Source: Chryseobacterium indicum
GTDB taxonomy: Bacteria; Bacteroidota; Bacteroidia; Flavobacteriales; Weeksellaceae
DNA length: 64,000 bases
Reading direction: 5' to 3'
NCBI RefSeq assembly: GCF_021504595.1
Contig: NZ_JACSGT010000001.1
Span: 2,480,001 to 2,544,000, forward strand
The notes beneath the pieces were generated by a model. That model was not told the origin of the DNA and made no database searches. It was given only the letters and a program-made list of their open reading frames with translations. Position numbers and translations under genes: made by a program. Every line of letters begins with the position of its first letter. Position 1 is the stretch's first letter. Shown here piece by piece: positions 49,401-59,037 of the stretch.

Positions 49401-52400
49401 CACCAATGGCGATTTCACGGTAGACATTGGCTTCCCTTACAACATGGATTTCTCCCGATCATTTACAGTACAGGCTATTGTGCCTCCGGGTATACCGGCT
49501 ATGGGTTCAGGGGGAATCTATTTCGGAAAGCTCAGCAGTGCTACAACCAATAAAGTCCCTAAGACCAACTATGGAAACTTTAATCCGGTAATTGTATTTG
49601 GTATCGGCTTGCAGGTAGGTGTAGGATATAGCGTAAACTATGGCTTACTCAGCGCCGGCTTCAGCGTTACCATGTTTGGTGTTATTGAAGGAGTAATAGC
49701 AGCTTATTATCCTTACAGCGGCACTTTACAGGAAAGCAATAAAGAACAGGTAGAAACTTCATATTATTATTATCTTCAGGGTACTATAGGGATTATCGGT
49801 AAATTATACGGTTCTATAGACTTTGGTATTATATCGGCAAGTGTAAACATTACGGTAATGGTGTATGCACAGGCAACCTTTGAAGCTTATAATAAAATAC
49901 CATTGGCTATTGTAGCTTCTGTAGATGTAAGAGTTTCTGCTAAATTAAATCTAGGAATCTTCTCCATTACCATTCATTTTACTTTTACAGCAAAAATTAG
50001 ATTTGATCTTACCATCGGCACGGATCAGACAGCAAAAGCTCCCTGGAATAATAATCTTTCGGCACCAAACGCAGCATCCCGTATATCTTCACCTGCAGCC
50101 GAATTTCGTATTGCTCCTGCCCGACAGGCAACACCACTTGATGGCGCCAGACCTGTTTCTTTTGCAGTAATGGATTCATTAGATATAATGGAGCTGACAG
50201 GCTCTGATATAATGGTGATGCGCCGTTCGCCCAATATGCCAATCAGCTATCATTCCGTTTTGGTAGAAGATGACTCTGAACTCCCTGTGCTTAATTTATA
50301 TTTTGTACCCCATTTAACAGTAGCAGGATCTGAAAACGGAAATCTGCAGGACCAGACAGCACAATATGTAGCTACTTTATTCATCGATGCTCCCGATCCT
50401 TCGGGTGACGGTAGCGGAACTACAACTTCCTTTGAATATCTATGCTCTGATTTTTTCCGTTGGCTGGTACTGAACTACATTGATCATACCCCTTCGAAGT
50501 CTTCCCGTGAAGAAGTAGAAACTGAAGGTATTTCAAAAGCTGACCTTGATGCATTAATCACATTCCTTTCAAGCGAAGAATATCCGTTTCCTATTCCTAC
50601 CAATGACCTGCTAAGCTTTCTTCAAAATAGTTTTCAGGCATTAAATGTACAATTATTAAAAGAAGATCTTGCTGCCGCAGCAATTTTCCCAATGTTTTTT
50701 GATCTTGAACTGAAAGTACCAGATATTGCATTGGACATCCAGTTCAATAACTATAATATGGCTACACAGGAATACCTGTCTGAAGTAAAAAAATGGTTTA
50801 ATGAACTTGCCGTAAAGGTACAGGAAGAAACATCTTCTGCCGCCAGATTTATGACTTTGGAAGATCCTCAGCAATGGAGTATGTCTACTTTTGTATTTGA
50901 AGACTACTTTGTACTTATAGGGAAACAACTGGCAGGTTACGCATCTGATGCTATGGATAATTTTACCTACCGCATCAGCAATGGTAATAGCTTGTCGGCC
51001 ATGGTAACCTGGGCAAACAGCATTACTGTAGACGGAACAGGCAATAAAGTAAATGTTCAGGATATTGCGACAGCTAACCAGACACATCCGCTTAATGGAA
51101 AAAATCCTATAGCCATTACCGGCATAATGTACGATATTTTGGAAGGTGATACTTTTAGTTCCATCGCTGCCATATACGCCATTACACCTTCAATGCTCAT
51201 TACGGAAAATGCAGCCGCACCGGGATTACTGGCTCCGCAAACGATTACTTATCATGGAAATGCATATAATGTACAATCTACAGATACCATTAACACAGTT
51301 GCTGCAGGTTTAAATACCACACTAAATGATCTTGCTTCGGATAAAGATTTCCAGAGTACAGCAGTGCTCACAACAGCTAACTGGCTGATTATTGGCGCGG
51401 CACTTTACACCGCAAAAAGCGAAGATACCTTTAGCAGTATCGCTACTCTTATCTATAATCATCTTGATACAGCGGCTTTACTGATGCAGAACCAGATCAC
51501 TCCAGGTCTTTTCATTGCAGGCAACAGTTTTGAATACGACGGTATAAAATATGTAATCGTACCGGGTGATACCCTTACCAGTATGGCAGCAGCTATTTCT
51601 ATATTAAAAGGAACTACGGTTACACCCCAGGATCTTGCAGGTAATATCCAAGTACAGGCACAACAAGTGCAGCCTCTCGGACAGGTATTAATTCAGCCTT
51701 TTACACACACTACTGTTGAATTCACCGATGCAGCAAACGCCGATACGCTTGATGCATTGGCTCAGCAATACAATACCACAGCAGCCTTATTGGCTACCAA
51801 CTATGCCAATCAGCAGCAAAATAACTTTTTCTACAACGGAGAAGGATTTACCAATGCCAATATTCCGGGTCTGCAGTATTTAACTGTAGGCAGTATTCTG
51901 GAATACTTTGCCGATAATAACTCCTATGGACAATTATCCGGTATGGCATCTCGTTATCAGTTACATGGTATGCGTCTGCCTACGAATCTTCCGGGGCTTA
52001 CCCTTGCACAAGGTTCACCCTGTACAGGAAATAATTGTGCCCTATATTCCCTTACCGGTCAGGAGTTTACCCTTCCGGCTACAATACCTGCCGATTTCTC
52101 TATCCAGCTCATCAACAATTCATTAAGCTGGCTTCAGTTTAACGGAAAATCAATGGATGAGGAAAGCGGAAATATATTAAATGTAAAGCTGACGCCTGAG
52201 GACATTAATCAAATTGACACCTTGCTTAATTATGCACAGACAAAAGGGATAAAGCCGGACGTTCTGGAGCTCGCACCTATGAAGCCTTTCAACCTGCAGC
52301 CTGTACAATATACTTTCCAGACAACTACAAAGTGGCAAACTTCCGGAGCATTAAACCTGCCTTATGGGTCACCAGACAGTCAAAGCAGCGTATCACCACT

Positions 52401-55400
52401 TATCTGGCAATTTCCTTCAGGTCTGCTCAATCAGTTGGCACTGCCTAAAGAAGCAGGTTCTGAATTCAGTATACAGATCGGTCAGTACGATGCAGCTAAA
52501 GGAGTAATGGACTACTGGCCATCCTCCTATTACGGCTGGAGTACGATGATAGATATAGAACTTAAACTTCTTGATACTGATTCCATCGCTCCTGTAAATG
52601 CTTACAGTTATGAATTATTAGGTGCAAGCGAAGCCGGTGCTAATATCCTGCAAAGACTGTTGTTAGCATTAAACCCGAAATCTTCCAATAACAATCTGGA
52701 TAAAATAGTCGATATACAGTGGTTGTATGAAGGCTCAGATGGATTATTGTCCGTAGGTATGGAACACATGAAGACCTTCATCGTACAGGCTAATCTTTCC
52801 ACAGAAACAAATCCTGACAATGCTACTATGAAAATGATGGCTTTGGAAGTAGCAGAAGAAAAGCCAGATACAGGAATACTGAACAGTATTTATGATTTCA
52901 TACGTATGCTATGGGAATGCAGCATTACCCGTTCAGGAGGATATTATCTTATGTATAATGAAACAGAAGGTAATACAGGATTTCCTTCCAGTATTTTTGG
53001 AAAAGGAGATAATGCGAATGTACGCCTGCTTGTTACCTATAGCAGCCAGTACAATAATAAGCCTACAGATTACATGAACTGTGCAGTAACCGGTGATAAA
53101 ATTGATGCTAATTCTTGTGTGGTATATGCGCAAAGCGAAATGCAGGAAGGACTATCCTATTATGTAAATAAGCCAGAAGATACTATTGATGCAATAACTG
53201 CACGCTTCAATATATTACCTGCAGAACTGGTAGATCTTAATAAAAAAGTGACACTTAACACGAAGGCTACTGTAAATGATTCTTTAAAATATGATATTCC
53301 GACTATTATATTTGATGGATTGGTATGTGAAATAGGTGCCAGCGGACCGGGAAATACGCTGACTTCAATTGCAGCTTATTACAATGTGGAAGCAAGTACC
53401 ATACAACAACTCAACCCAGATATTACTGACTGGAATAATCTTCCGCTCTGGCAGCTGATACTGTTGCCTCAGGTGCAATACACCATCAGTGCGGAGGGTA
53501 AAGCGGGTCTTACATTTGAAACCATAGCTGCCTATTATTTTATCGATATGGCTTCCATGGCTTGGGCAGCAAAAGATGTAGTCAATATTTTTATGGCTTC
53601 AACCATGCTTACTATCAATGATCAGATCATGCATAAAGTAACAGCCGTTCAGCAAGGTACTGCAGGTTTTGATCTGAACAGAACCAACCCGAACCCGGAT
53701 CCTGAAAATCAGCCGAAGATCACTGATCCTGATTATGCAGAGGTATATCTCAACAATATGTACAATCTTTTAAGCTATCAGATCGTAGAAAACAGCTGGT
53801 TCGGTGAAAGTGTTGTGGGCTTACCTGCTGGTCCTGCCAAACCACAAACACAAGATGATGTACTGGGTAAAACAGACAATGATGACACTGGAGATGATCT
53901 GATCTGGTATTACAATCAGATTGTGCCTATTGCCAAATTTGCCAAAACGAACCCATTTATGACTTATCCTTCCGGCTATCCGCAGGAAGAAGACAATCCG
54001 TATCGTGGTATCGGTCATCAGGTACAGGTACATTTTGACTGGGTAGATTACTATGGTAATGTAACAGTAACTCCATTTAGTGATCCGGAAATGGATCCCT
54101 CTACTCCGGTAAACAACTCACCTATTCAAACCGGCTACGTGGATGAGCTGAAAGGATTGGGTAAATGGCCAAGTGTGGAGTTAAGTTATTTGTTTGATCT
54201 TGACCTCAATCATAACCCTGAACTTAAAATAGAATTTAACTTTAATATCCAGCGTTATAATGATTTGCCTGATGTACCGGCAGATCAGCAGCAAGACTGG
54301 AAACAGAATGCCGCTAATGATCTTGTAACCTATACCAATATATATTATCAGTTAACACAATTAAATCCGACAGACGGTAAGAATACTTTAACGATTACAC
54401 TAAGCACATCCCTTACACCAGGCAAAACTGTTGATCTGTCTGATGAACAGTTTAACCAGATGCTGCAGTTTGTAAAAGATATTTATACTTATCTATCCGC
54501 ACGCAGTCAGGGTAATGAAGCAACAGCACCTGTAATGAGCCCCATCACAAGTTCTGTGAATATAGAGGATATAGATACACACTCTATCCTACAGCTCACT
54601 GTGAATCTCGACTTTTACCGTGACCTTAAATACGTTAACACAGATTTTAAAGATAGTGATCTGGTTACCCGCGCTCTTACTCAGGTAAAGCCGAAAACCA
54701 TGTCTACAACAGTGAAGGACGGTACAGATCCTCAATACAGCCTCAACGAATTTGCTGCTTTATTCGAAGCTGCTTTCTTAAATGCCGGTAATTATGAACT
54801 GAAAATTGCCATTGGTACCAATGCTGCAACAGCAGGCGGTGTGAATAATCAGGCAGTATTCGTAGTACGCATGGGGCTAAAATCCGGGCAGGGTATTTAC
54901 TGGAAAGTTAATCAGGCAGGTACTTATAAGCTGACTACAGAATCCATTACACAGCTTACAGCTGAAGGCGTTCCTGCAGAAGTTACCACGGCTATCAGCT
55001 CTTTGGTAGACACTTTTTATGAAAACAGGGATCAGTTCGATATTGCGTTACAACAAAAACTGACTGAAAAACAGTTTTCCCAGTATCGCATCAACATCTA
55101 TACCTATAGCTTGCTGAATGCGGTATTCTATGCTCCCAAACCATTAGCAACGAGTCTCGTTTCTAAAAGCGGAGTTCCTATATGCAAATATATCACGGGT
55201 CAGGGTCTGGATTGCAGCAAAGGGGAAATACAGACGTTTACCGGCATAGATATGGATACGTGGGGTGCACAGTCTCTTAATGCTATTGATGTATTCCTGA
55301 GTGCAGACTATGCAATACCTGCTTTCCTTGTAGATCAATTAAAAGCAGATGAAGAAGAGGCATGGCTGGCTACACAGGGGATTGAAGCGACCACTTATTT

Positions 55401-57378
55401 ACAGGCTATTACCAATGCTAAAACCACACTTGCTGGTGCCATAGCTTCAGAAGTAGAACCTGTACTGAAGGCACCGTATGTTTCGTTCGCAACAGGTGAC
55501 AATACAAGTCTCGGCAATGCAAGGGAAAAATTTGAGCAACAATTGCTTAACCAATTAGGCAATGCCTATACCGTAAATGCTCTTGTTCAATTTGAAGTAA
55601 CTGCTGAATCAGACTTCAGAGCAGACAGCAACTACAAAACACCACCACGACTGTATGGCACACCGGTGATCAATAACAAAGCAGACGGTGATGCAAAAGA
55701 ATATAGTATTTGTACATCCAAGATACAGCTAAACGAAAAAGACGCGGCGGACACAGATTCCTTCCTTACGTTCAGTTTTACCACCAAAAATGCAAAAGAG
55801 TTTACCAGTGTAGATCTGGATATGACCTATGTGTTAACCCACGTGGAATGTGATATCAGTGATGTAGCCGGTATCAATGGATATCAGGGTTCCAACTGGC
55901 TAACCTTCATTATACCTGCTGATGTAAACAGCCTTGGTGGCGATAATCCTGTTTCAGCATCTTTACAGCAAAGTTTAGGTATCGTGGATATTCCGGTAGT
56001 ATTGCGTAATTATCCTACACCGCCTACTCTCACTACGCAGACCGGTAAAAGTGTTCCCGTATCAGGAGATAATACAAAAACACGTCTTGCCAAAGCATCC
56101 GAATGGAATTTTATGTATTCCTATACTGAAGATCAGGCAGCACAGGACAAAATATTTTCCGATATTGAATTCAATACCGTGCCTGCTCTTTCTGCAAAAA
56201 TGTATGGAAGTCCTGCACGTGATCTTTTCAGTGATCTGGCTCAGTTTGTGACTGTATGGCCACAGGTATTGGACGATTTCAATAGCTACCTGAAGATGAT
56301 TACCGCTCAATCAGACAGCACTGATCCTAATCTTACCAATGCTTATTATGCTTTGCAGACGATGGTGAGTTTAACAAATAACCTTGCTATTGCATGGAGC
56401 GAGTACAATGGTTTACAAATCGATAATTCTAATGATAATTCTACGGCACGGGCTTACGACTTTATTATCCGACAGACAGATGATACTGATTTTGACAACC
56501 GTCTGCTCGTAACCATTGTTCCTGCTGCGGATATGTCTTCTGATGATCTGTCGCTCTACAGGGGTAATAAAGATGTATTTGAGGCTGAATTACCCAAAAC
56601 GCCTTATGTAACTATTGACAACTATACAAAAGTGAATGCTACTGATAAAAACGGAACTCCTATTCCTAATGCATATTGGTATCAGGCGGCAGATAAAACC
56701 TACCTCTCATGGGAAAAATCTTTCAATATTCCGTCCCGCAACGTTAATGTAGATGCGCTGAATGTCTTACAATTCCAGTATGCATGGGCGGGTATTTCCA
56801 TTATTCGTAATGAAGACCTTGTTCCGTACAACCCTACCATTAATAACTTTATTTACCGTACACCATTGGTAAGATTCTCTAATAAACTGATTCCTTTGCT
56901 TAACAGTAATGATATTTTTGATATTGCTAAAATTAATAATGAGGCAGGAGTCAATCTGTCGCTCGCACAACAGTTGGCCAATTTCCTCAGCACTTTCTTT
57001 ACCTACGATGAACTGGCAGAACAATTGCTAAAACTAAGTGTATCATGGAATTATCCATTATTGGGTACATCCGGAAATATTCTTCCTACTATAGAATTAC
57101 CCGTTTTGCTTGCCGCTCCATTCATTTTCGAAATACCAAAAGATTATGAGATACCTGTCGGAGGATGCCAGCCTTCGTTTAGTGAAGCAGATCCGTTTGT
57201 GTGCCGTCTTTCTAATGCACTAAAAACCTGGTATAGCCAGCACAAACCTGTAAACAGTGGTGCATGGTTTCAGATTGATCTGGCGGTATTCTCATCTCTC
57301 AGCGAGAGTAAGCTTCCACTGATAGAGCTTAAAAATATCGTTTTGTATTATAAAAATATTACGGATATTAATATATAA
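46483..57378 (+). CDS. Giant 3631-residue beta-rich protein with LysM-like repeats
   Basis: Very large, no signal peptide and no family I can assign. Residues 1-1190 are amphipathic beta-strand sequence (for example WTLGGLITSFMKMLFNP, DILNKISLDGFSVTYNL), resembling large DUF6603-type repeat proteins, which I cannot confirm. Residues 1190-1545 are mixed. Four LysM-like units follow at about 1547-1800: YDILEGDTFSSIAAIYAITP, AYNVQSTDTINTVAAGL, YTAKSEDTFSSIATLI and YVIVPGDTLTSMAAAI. A second group lies at about 2215-2380 (YVNKPEDTIDAITARFNILP, GNTLTSIAAYYNVEASTIQQ). Between and after them are long beta/alpha regions, including a Cys pair in GSPCTGNNCALYSL and a C-terminus FVCRLSNALKTWYSQHKPVN. 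The gene starts 18 bases after the EEP gene. It may be the scaffold or delivery body of a toxin-like complex; that is inference. Confidence 0.75.
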   Translation: MSLSNLVTTFKSQAAANSGNITINAASFTDSGLIPPVGLDELLSQSYQLPDGSFLLIDTSGTSIPEPVGNTLTISNATAAILNVEKANTSVTLIITANEADEVQFTIQINLSDWKFATSWQYMTGGVFDNLPYTYPSFIFSTQDTAIFSWKQKNISLTKGQNFASLITLTQWLKPVVNFFTSWSPSTNLALAGSIDPSQVNNEDIIYPEMNLFVPIDATLISLGFLNVSNPGVGFQIKTEEETVTADPEDEGEALRLEYEPTDSLTPAEGETQKVQTPILYFSLLLAAGNSIVLNFSAAVEYESSSFTLNVDSEPDKPLTPLNLFGLMAGQNWFQNIPPTLQQYLNSIAFKGFNTGLDFNNGLTITSVSSFIGSNGAWTLFDNFIIQQFDVNWVIINPGTTNSQSLYFSAHVDFFPTIFVGGFDVEITSDLTLSAAFTGSVTFNNLLSAITAGAITIPENLLLVEFTAFGINMDINSKYYEFYANANIDLNFITNVSVTDGTLLLTSSSPASGTGPSIFTAKVSGLFAIGKLQLNTDVNYNSSDGWNLSLAMPESSNLNLGELIKQLFQSISLPTSFLPDSLNITQFSLDATIPSGTGKSSYEVKGGLQWIFTFPIIDQQINIIANLWLKYEAASNDSTSGKYSGGVLGSVTLEYFNATVGISYNFAENNQQLAITWEGFTAMYDVTGESRTIVFSIKNWTLGGLITSFMKMLFNPTFELDAPWDILNKISLDGFSVTYNLDTKDIKVTYKLPKTLDLIFININGINLTKNQKGVFITFDGNSVVPSINESNLFKPETGGQDIQKMPDVPGQGTQYFDLRLLAMGQHVELINPAQYNSIKDVTKAMQEAFTEPKPGTIPIGSGSGNTLLRFNEDSNWLIATNFGILNAGTKEKPVWTLDMQVVFNDPNLYGLRIAMAGGKAKVFEGLDFEIMYKKISESIGVYQMDLTLPNALRYLQFGAVNITLPSIGIEIYTNGDFTVDIGFPYNMDFSRSFTVQAIVPPGIPAMGSGGIYFGKLSSATTNKVPKTNYGNFNPVIVFGIGLQVGVGYSVNYGLLSAGFSVTMFGVIEGVIAAYYPYSGTLQESNKEQVETSYYYYLQGTIGIIGKLYGSIDFGIISASVNITVMVYAQATFEAYNKIPLAIVASVDVRVSAKLNLGIFSITIHFTFTAKIRFDLTIGTDQTAKAPWNNNLSAPNAASRISSPAAEFRIAPARQATPLDGARPVSFAVMDSLDIMELTGSDIMVMRRSPNMPISYHSVLVEDDSELPVLNLYFVPHLTVAGSENGNLQDQTAQYVATLFIDAPDPSGDGSGTTTSFEYLCSDFFRWLVLNYIDHTPSKSSREEVETEGISKADLDALITFLSSEEYPFPIPTNDLLSFLQNSFQALNVQLLKEDLAAAAIFPMFFDLELKVPDIALDIQFNNYNMATQEYLSEVKKWFNELAVKVQEETSSAARFMTLEDPQQWSMSTFVFEDYFVLIGKQLAGYASDAMDNFTYRISNGNSLSAMVTWANSITVDGTGNKVNVQDIATANQTHPLNGKNPIAITGIMYDILEGDTFSSIAAIYAITPSMLITENAAAPGLLAPQTITYHGNAYNVQSTDTINTVAAGLNTTLNDLASDKDFQSTAVLTTANWLIIGAALYTAKSEDTFSSIATLIYNHLDTAALLMQNQITPGLFIAGNSFEYDGIKYVIVPGDTLTSMAAAISILKGTTVTPQDLAGNIQVQAQQVQPLGQVLIQPFTHTTVEFTDAANADTLDALAQQYNTTAALLATNYANQQQNNFFYNGEGFTNANIPGLQYLTVGSILEYFADNNSYGQLSGMASRYQLHGMRLPTNLPGLTLAQGSPCTGNNCALYSLTGQEFTLPATIPADFSIQLINNSLSWLQFNGKSMDEESGNILNVKLTPEDINQIDTLLNYAQTKGIKPDVLELAPMKPFNLQPVQYTFQTTTKWQTSGALNLPYGSPDSQSSVSPLIWQFPSGLLNQLALPKEAGSEFSIQIGQYDAAKGVMDYWPSSYYGWSTMIDIELKLLDTDSIAPVNAYSYELLGASEAGANILQRLLLALNPKSSNNNLDKIVDIQWLYEGSDGLLSVGMEHMKTFIVQANLSTETNPDNATMKMMALEVAEEKPDTGILNSIYDFIRMLWECSITRSGGYYLMYNETEGNTGFPSSIFGKGDNANVRLLVTYSSQYNNKPTDYMNCAVTGDKIDANSCVVYAQSEMQEGLSYYVNKPEDTIDAITARFNILPAELVDLNKKVTLNTKATVNDSLKYDIPTIIFDGLVCEIGASGPGNTLTSIAAYYNVEASTIQQLNPDITDWNNLPLWQLILLPQVQYTISAEGKAGLTFETIAAYYFIDMASMAWAAKDVVNIFMASTMLTINDQIMHKVTAVQQGTAGFDLNRTNPNPDPENQPKITDPDYAEVYLNNMYNLLSYQIVENSWFGESVVGLPAGPAKPQTQDDVLGKTDNDDTGDDLIWYYNQIVPIAKFAKTNPFMTYPSGYPQEEDNPYRGIGHQVQVHFDWVDYYGNVTVTPFSDPEMDPSTPVNNSPIQTGYVDELKGLGKWPSVELSYLFDLDLNHNPELKIEFNFNIQRYNDLPDVPADQQQDWKQNAANDLVTYTNIYYQLTQLNPTDGKNTLTITLSTSLTPGKTVDLSDEQFNQMLQFVKDIYTYLSARSQGNEATAPVMSPITSSVNIEDIDTHSILQLTVNLDFYRDLKYVNTDFKDSDLVTRALTQVKPKTMSTTVKDGTDPQYSLNEFAALFEAAFLNAGNYELKIAIGTNAATAGGVNNQAVFVVRMGLKSGQGIYWKVNQAGTYKLTTESITQLTAEGVPAEVTTAISSLVDTFYENRDQFDIALQQKLTEKQFSQYRINIYTYSLLNAVFYAPKPLATSLVSKSGVPICKYITGQGLDCSKGEIQTFTGIDMDTWGAQSLNAIDVFLSADYAIPAFLVDQLKADEEEAWLATQGIEATTYLQAITNAKTTLAGAIASEVEPVLKAPYVSFATGDNTSLGNAREKFEQQLLNQLGNAYTVNALVQFEVTAESDFRADSNYKTPPRLYGTPVINNKADGDAKEYSICTSKIQLNEKDAADTDSFLTFSFTTKNAKEFTSVDLDMTYVLTHVECDISDVAGINGYQGSNWLTFIIPADVNSLGGDNPVSASLQQSLGIVDIPVVLRNYPTPPTLTTQTGKSVPVSGDNTKTRLAKASEWNFMYSYTEDQAAQDKIFSDIEFNTVPALSAKMYGSPARDLFSDLAQFVTVWPQVLDDFNSYLKMITAQSDSTDPNLTNAYYALQTMVSLTNNLAIAWSEYNGLQIDNSNDNSTARAYDFIIRQTDDTDFDNRLLVTIVPAADMSSDDLSLYRGNKDVFEAELPKTPYVTIDNYTKVNATDKNGTPIPNAYWYQAADKTYLSWEKSFNIPSRNVNVDALNVLQFQYAWAGISIIRNEDLVPYNPTINNFIYRTPLVRFSNKLIPLLNSNDIFDIAKINNEAGVNLSLAQQLANFLSTFFTYDELAEQLLKLSVSWNYPLLGTSGNILPTIELPVLLAAPFIFEIPKDYEIPVGGCQPSFSEADPFVCRLSNALKTWYSQHKPVNSGAWFQIDLAVFSSLSESKLPLIELKNIVLYYKNITDINI

Positions 57379-57413
57379 TAATAATCAACGTCAACATAAA
57401 AAGTAATTGAACC

Positions 57414-57510
57414 CTGCAATAATTTTCTTTTATCAAAAAAATCACCATTAAGATTAAGAGTTATGTTTGAAAACCTTAAATAGCTCAATGATAAAAGAAA
57501 ATTATTACAG
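57414..57510. repeat. 97-bp element with 22-bp terminal inverted repeats
   Basis: CTGCAATAATTTTCTTTTATCA (57414-57435) is the inverse of 57489-57510 with one mismatch, around a 53-base interior. No clear target duplication was seen. It may be a small MITE, or a long-loop terminator after the giant gene, whose stop is 36 bases upstream. The rest of the gap 57379-57622 shows nothing supported. Confidence 0.55.
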
Positions 57511-57622
57511 TAATGGTTGTCTTGTAAGGTTATCCATCTAAACATCATCAGAAAACTCTAGATGACGGTAAAATAAATTACATTGGATATTGGAAACGGT
57601 TTTCATAAACAAAATTATATAC

Positions 57623-59020
57623 TTAATATCCTGGGTTTTGTGTAGTTAAACCACCACTATTAGTAATGATCTGTTGCGGAATTGGAAATACATTGTAATA
57701 GCTTTGAAAAGTTTTTCCGTCTGATGCCATTACAGAAACAGCTTGACCAGTACGAATAATATCAAACCATCTATCATGTTCCATTGCTAATTCTAGCTTT
57801 CGCTCTTTTCTGATAGCATCTCTTACCGCGGTGTAACCAGAAACTGAAAGAGAGGTAAGGCCCGCTCTGTTTCTTACTTGATTTACTAGTGCTAAAGCTG
57901 ATATGGATTGCGAAGTTTCATTTAAAGCTTCCGCTTTCATCAATAAAACTTCAGCATAACGAAGAACTTTAATATTGACATCAGTTTCCCAAGCATCAGC
58001 ATGTGCACCAGGATAAGCTTTGTAATTATATCTAGAATTTGTAAGATTTGTTGGCACGTATCTACCATCCCAAAGTGTAGTCCCTAAAGTAATAATGGTT
58101 GCATTTTTTCTTGTATCTCCGTTTTCATACGTATTTTGTAATGTTGCAGAAGGTGTATTAAAGCCCCAGCCCCAACCTTCGGAACCTCTTCCACCTTGTA
58201 CTGTACTATAGCCTTGAATTCCATTATAGTTATTGTTAACATCATAGGTCCCCTGAATTTCAAAAATGGATTCTATATTATTCTCTCCACTTACCTTAAA
58301 GTTATCCTGATAATTTGAACTTAAAGAATACCCAGTAATCTGGTCTGCATAGTTAATTACGCTACTCCACTGCCCCTGATAAAGTTTTACTTTTGCCATC
58401 AGAGCTAAAGCCGCTCCTTTTGAGGCTCTCCATTTATCTGATGCCCCATAGGTATCTTTTAATGGTAAAAAAGAAATAGCCTGAGTGAGATCATTTTCTA
58501 TTTGCGCATATACCTGTGCTTTTGTTTTTCTGATATACTTTGAAACTTGTGCATCATAGGTATCATCAGGAGAAAAATAAGGGATTGGAACATCACCAAA
58601 TAAACGAACTAAATTAAAATAATAATAAGCTCTTAAGAAATAAGCTTCCCCTTTAAGACGATTTCCATAAGTTGCATTATTATTCATATAGGAAAGATAG
58701 TACAAAGCACGATTGCAATTATAGACTCCCTGATATTGCCCATTCCAAACATTAATTAAAGGAGCCATATTAGAATTAAACGTCAGATTATCAAGTAAAT
58801 CTAAATTATAGGGATTATCACCAGACGAACTGCCTTTATCTGCCTCATCTGAAACTATACTGGTAAGACCAATCCACGAAAAAGAATGTGTCTCAAAAGT
58901 TTTAGATTGCTGATAACAAGCTCCAATAAGATTAAGAGCATACTCCTGTTGAGTCTGAGCTTTCAAACTGGTAAATCCGAAGACGATTAAAAAAAGAAAA
59001 TATATTTTAGAAATTTTCAT
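57623..59020 (-). CDS. SusD/RagB-family protein without a lipobox
   Basis: 465 residues, full-length SusD fold. Tetratricopeptide-like helices come first: NVWNGQYQGVYNCNRALYYL and AYFLRAYYYFNLVRLFGDVP, the latter a SusD signature with FLRAYYYF. The C-terminal RagB/SusD region has VLRYAEVLLMKAEALNETSQ, ALVNQVRNRAGLTSLS and DAIRKERKLELAMEHDRWFD, ending at FPIPQQIITNSGGLTTQNPG. SusD proteins are lipoproteins that bind glycans or peptides for a SusC TonB transporter. Here the signal peptide ends ..FTSLKAQ with no lipobox Cys, and no SusC gene is adjacent, both odd. The upstream gene is the T9SS protein, 17 bases away, so they form a pair. Confidence 0.85.
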   Translation of the reverse strand: MKISKIYFLFLIVFGFTSLKAQTQQEYALNLIGACYQQSKTFETHSFSWIGLTSIVSDEADKGSSSGDNPYNLDLLDNLTFNSNMAPLINVWNGQYQGVYNCNRALYYLSYMNNNATYGNRLKGEAYFLRAYYYFNLVRLFGDVPIPYFSPDDTYDAQVSKYIRKTKAQVYAQIENDLTQAISFLPLKDTYGASDKWRASKGAALALMAKVKLYQGQWSSVINYADQITGYSLSSNYQDNFKVSGENNIESIFEIQGTYDVNNNYNGIQGYSTVQGGRGSEGWGWGFNTPSATLQNTYENGDTRKNATIITLGTTLWDGRYVPTNLTNSRYNYKAYPGAHADAWETDVNIKVLRYAEVLLMKAEALNETSQSISALALVNQVRNRAGLTSLSVSGYTAVRDAIRKERKLELAMEHDRWFDIIRTGQAVSVMASDGKTFQSYYNVFPIPQQIITNSGGLTTQNPGY

Positions 59021-59037
59021 AAGATTAACTTGAGTTA

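Noticed and set aside
46483..57378. Giant protein as a Tc-toxin A subunit
   Set aside because: No VRP1-like region, no TcA receptor-binding or neuraminidase-like segments recognised and no TcB/TcC Rhs gene nearby; LysM units alone do not support it.
46483..57378. Long antisense frames inside the giant gene and the eCIS genes
   Set aside because: They are overlapped fully by well-supported coding frames, have no promoters and contain no recognisable domains.
57348..57548. A 66-codon minus-strand frame over the inverted repeat
   Set aside because: Low-complexity, overlaps the end of the giant gene and the palindrome; no support.
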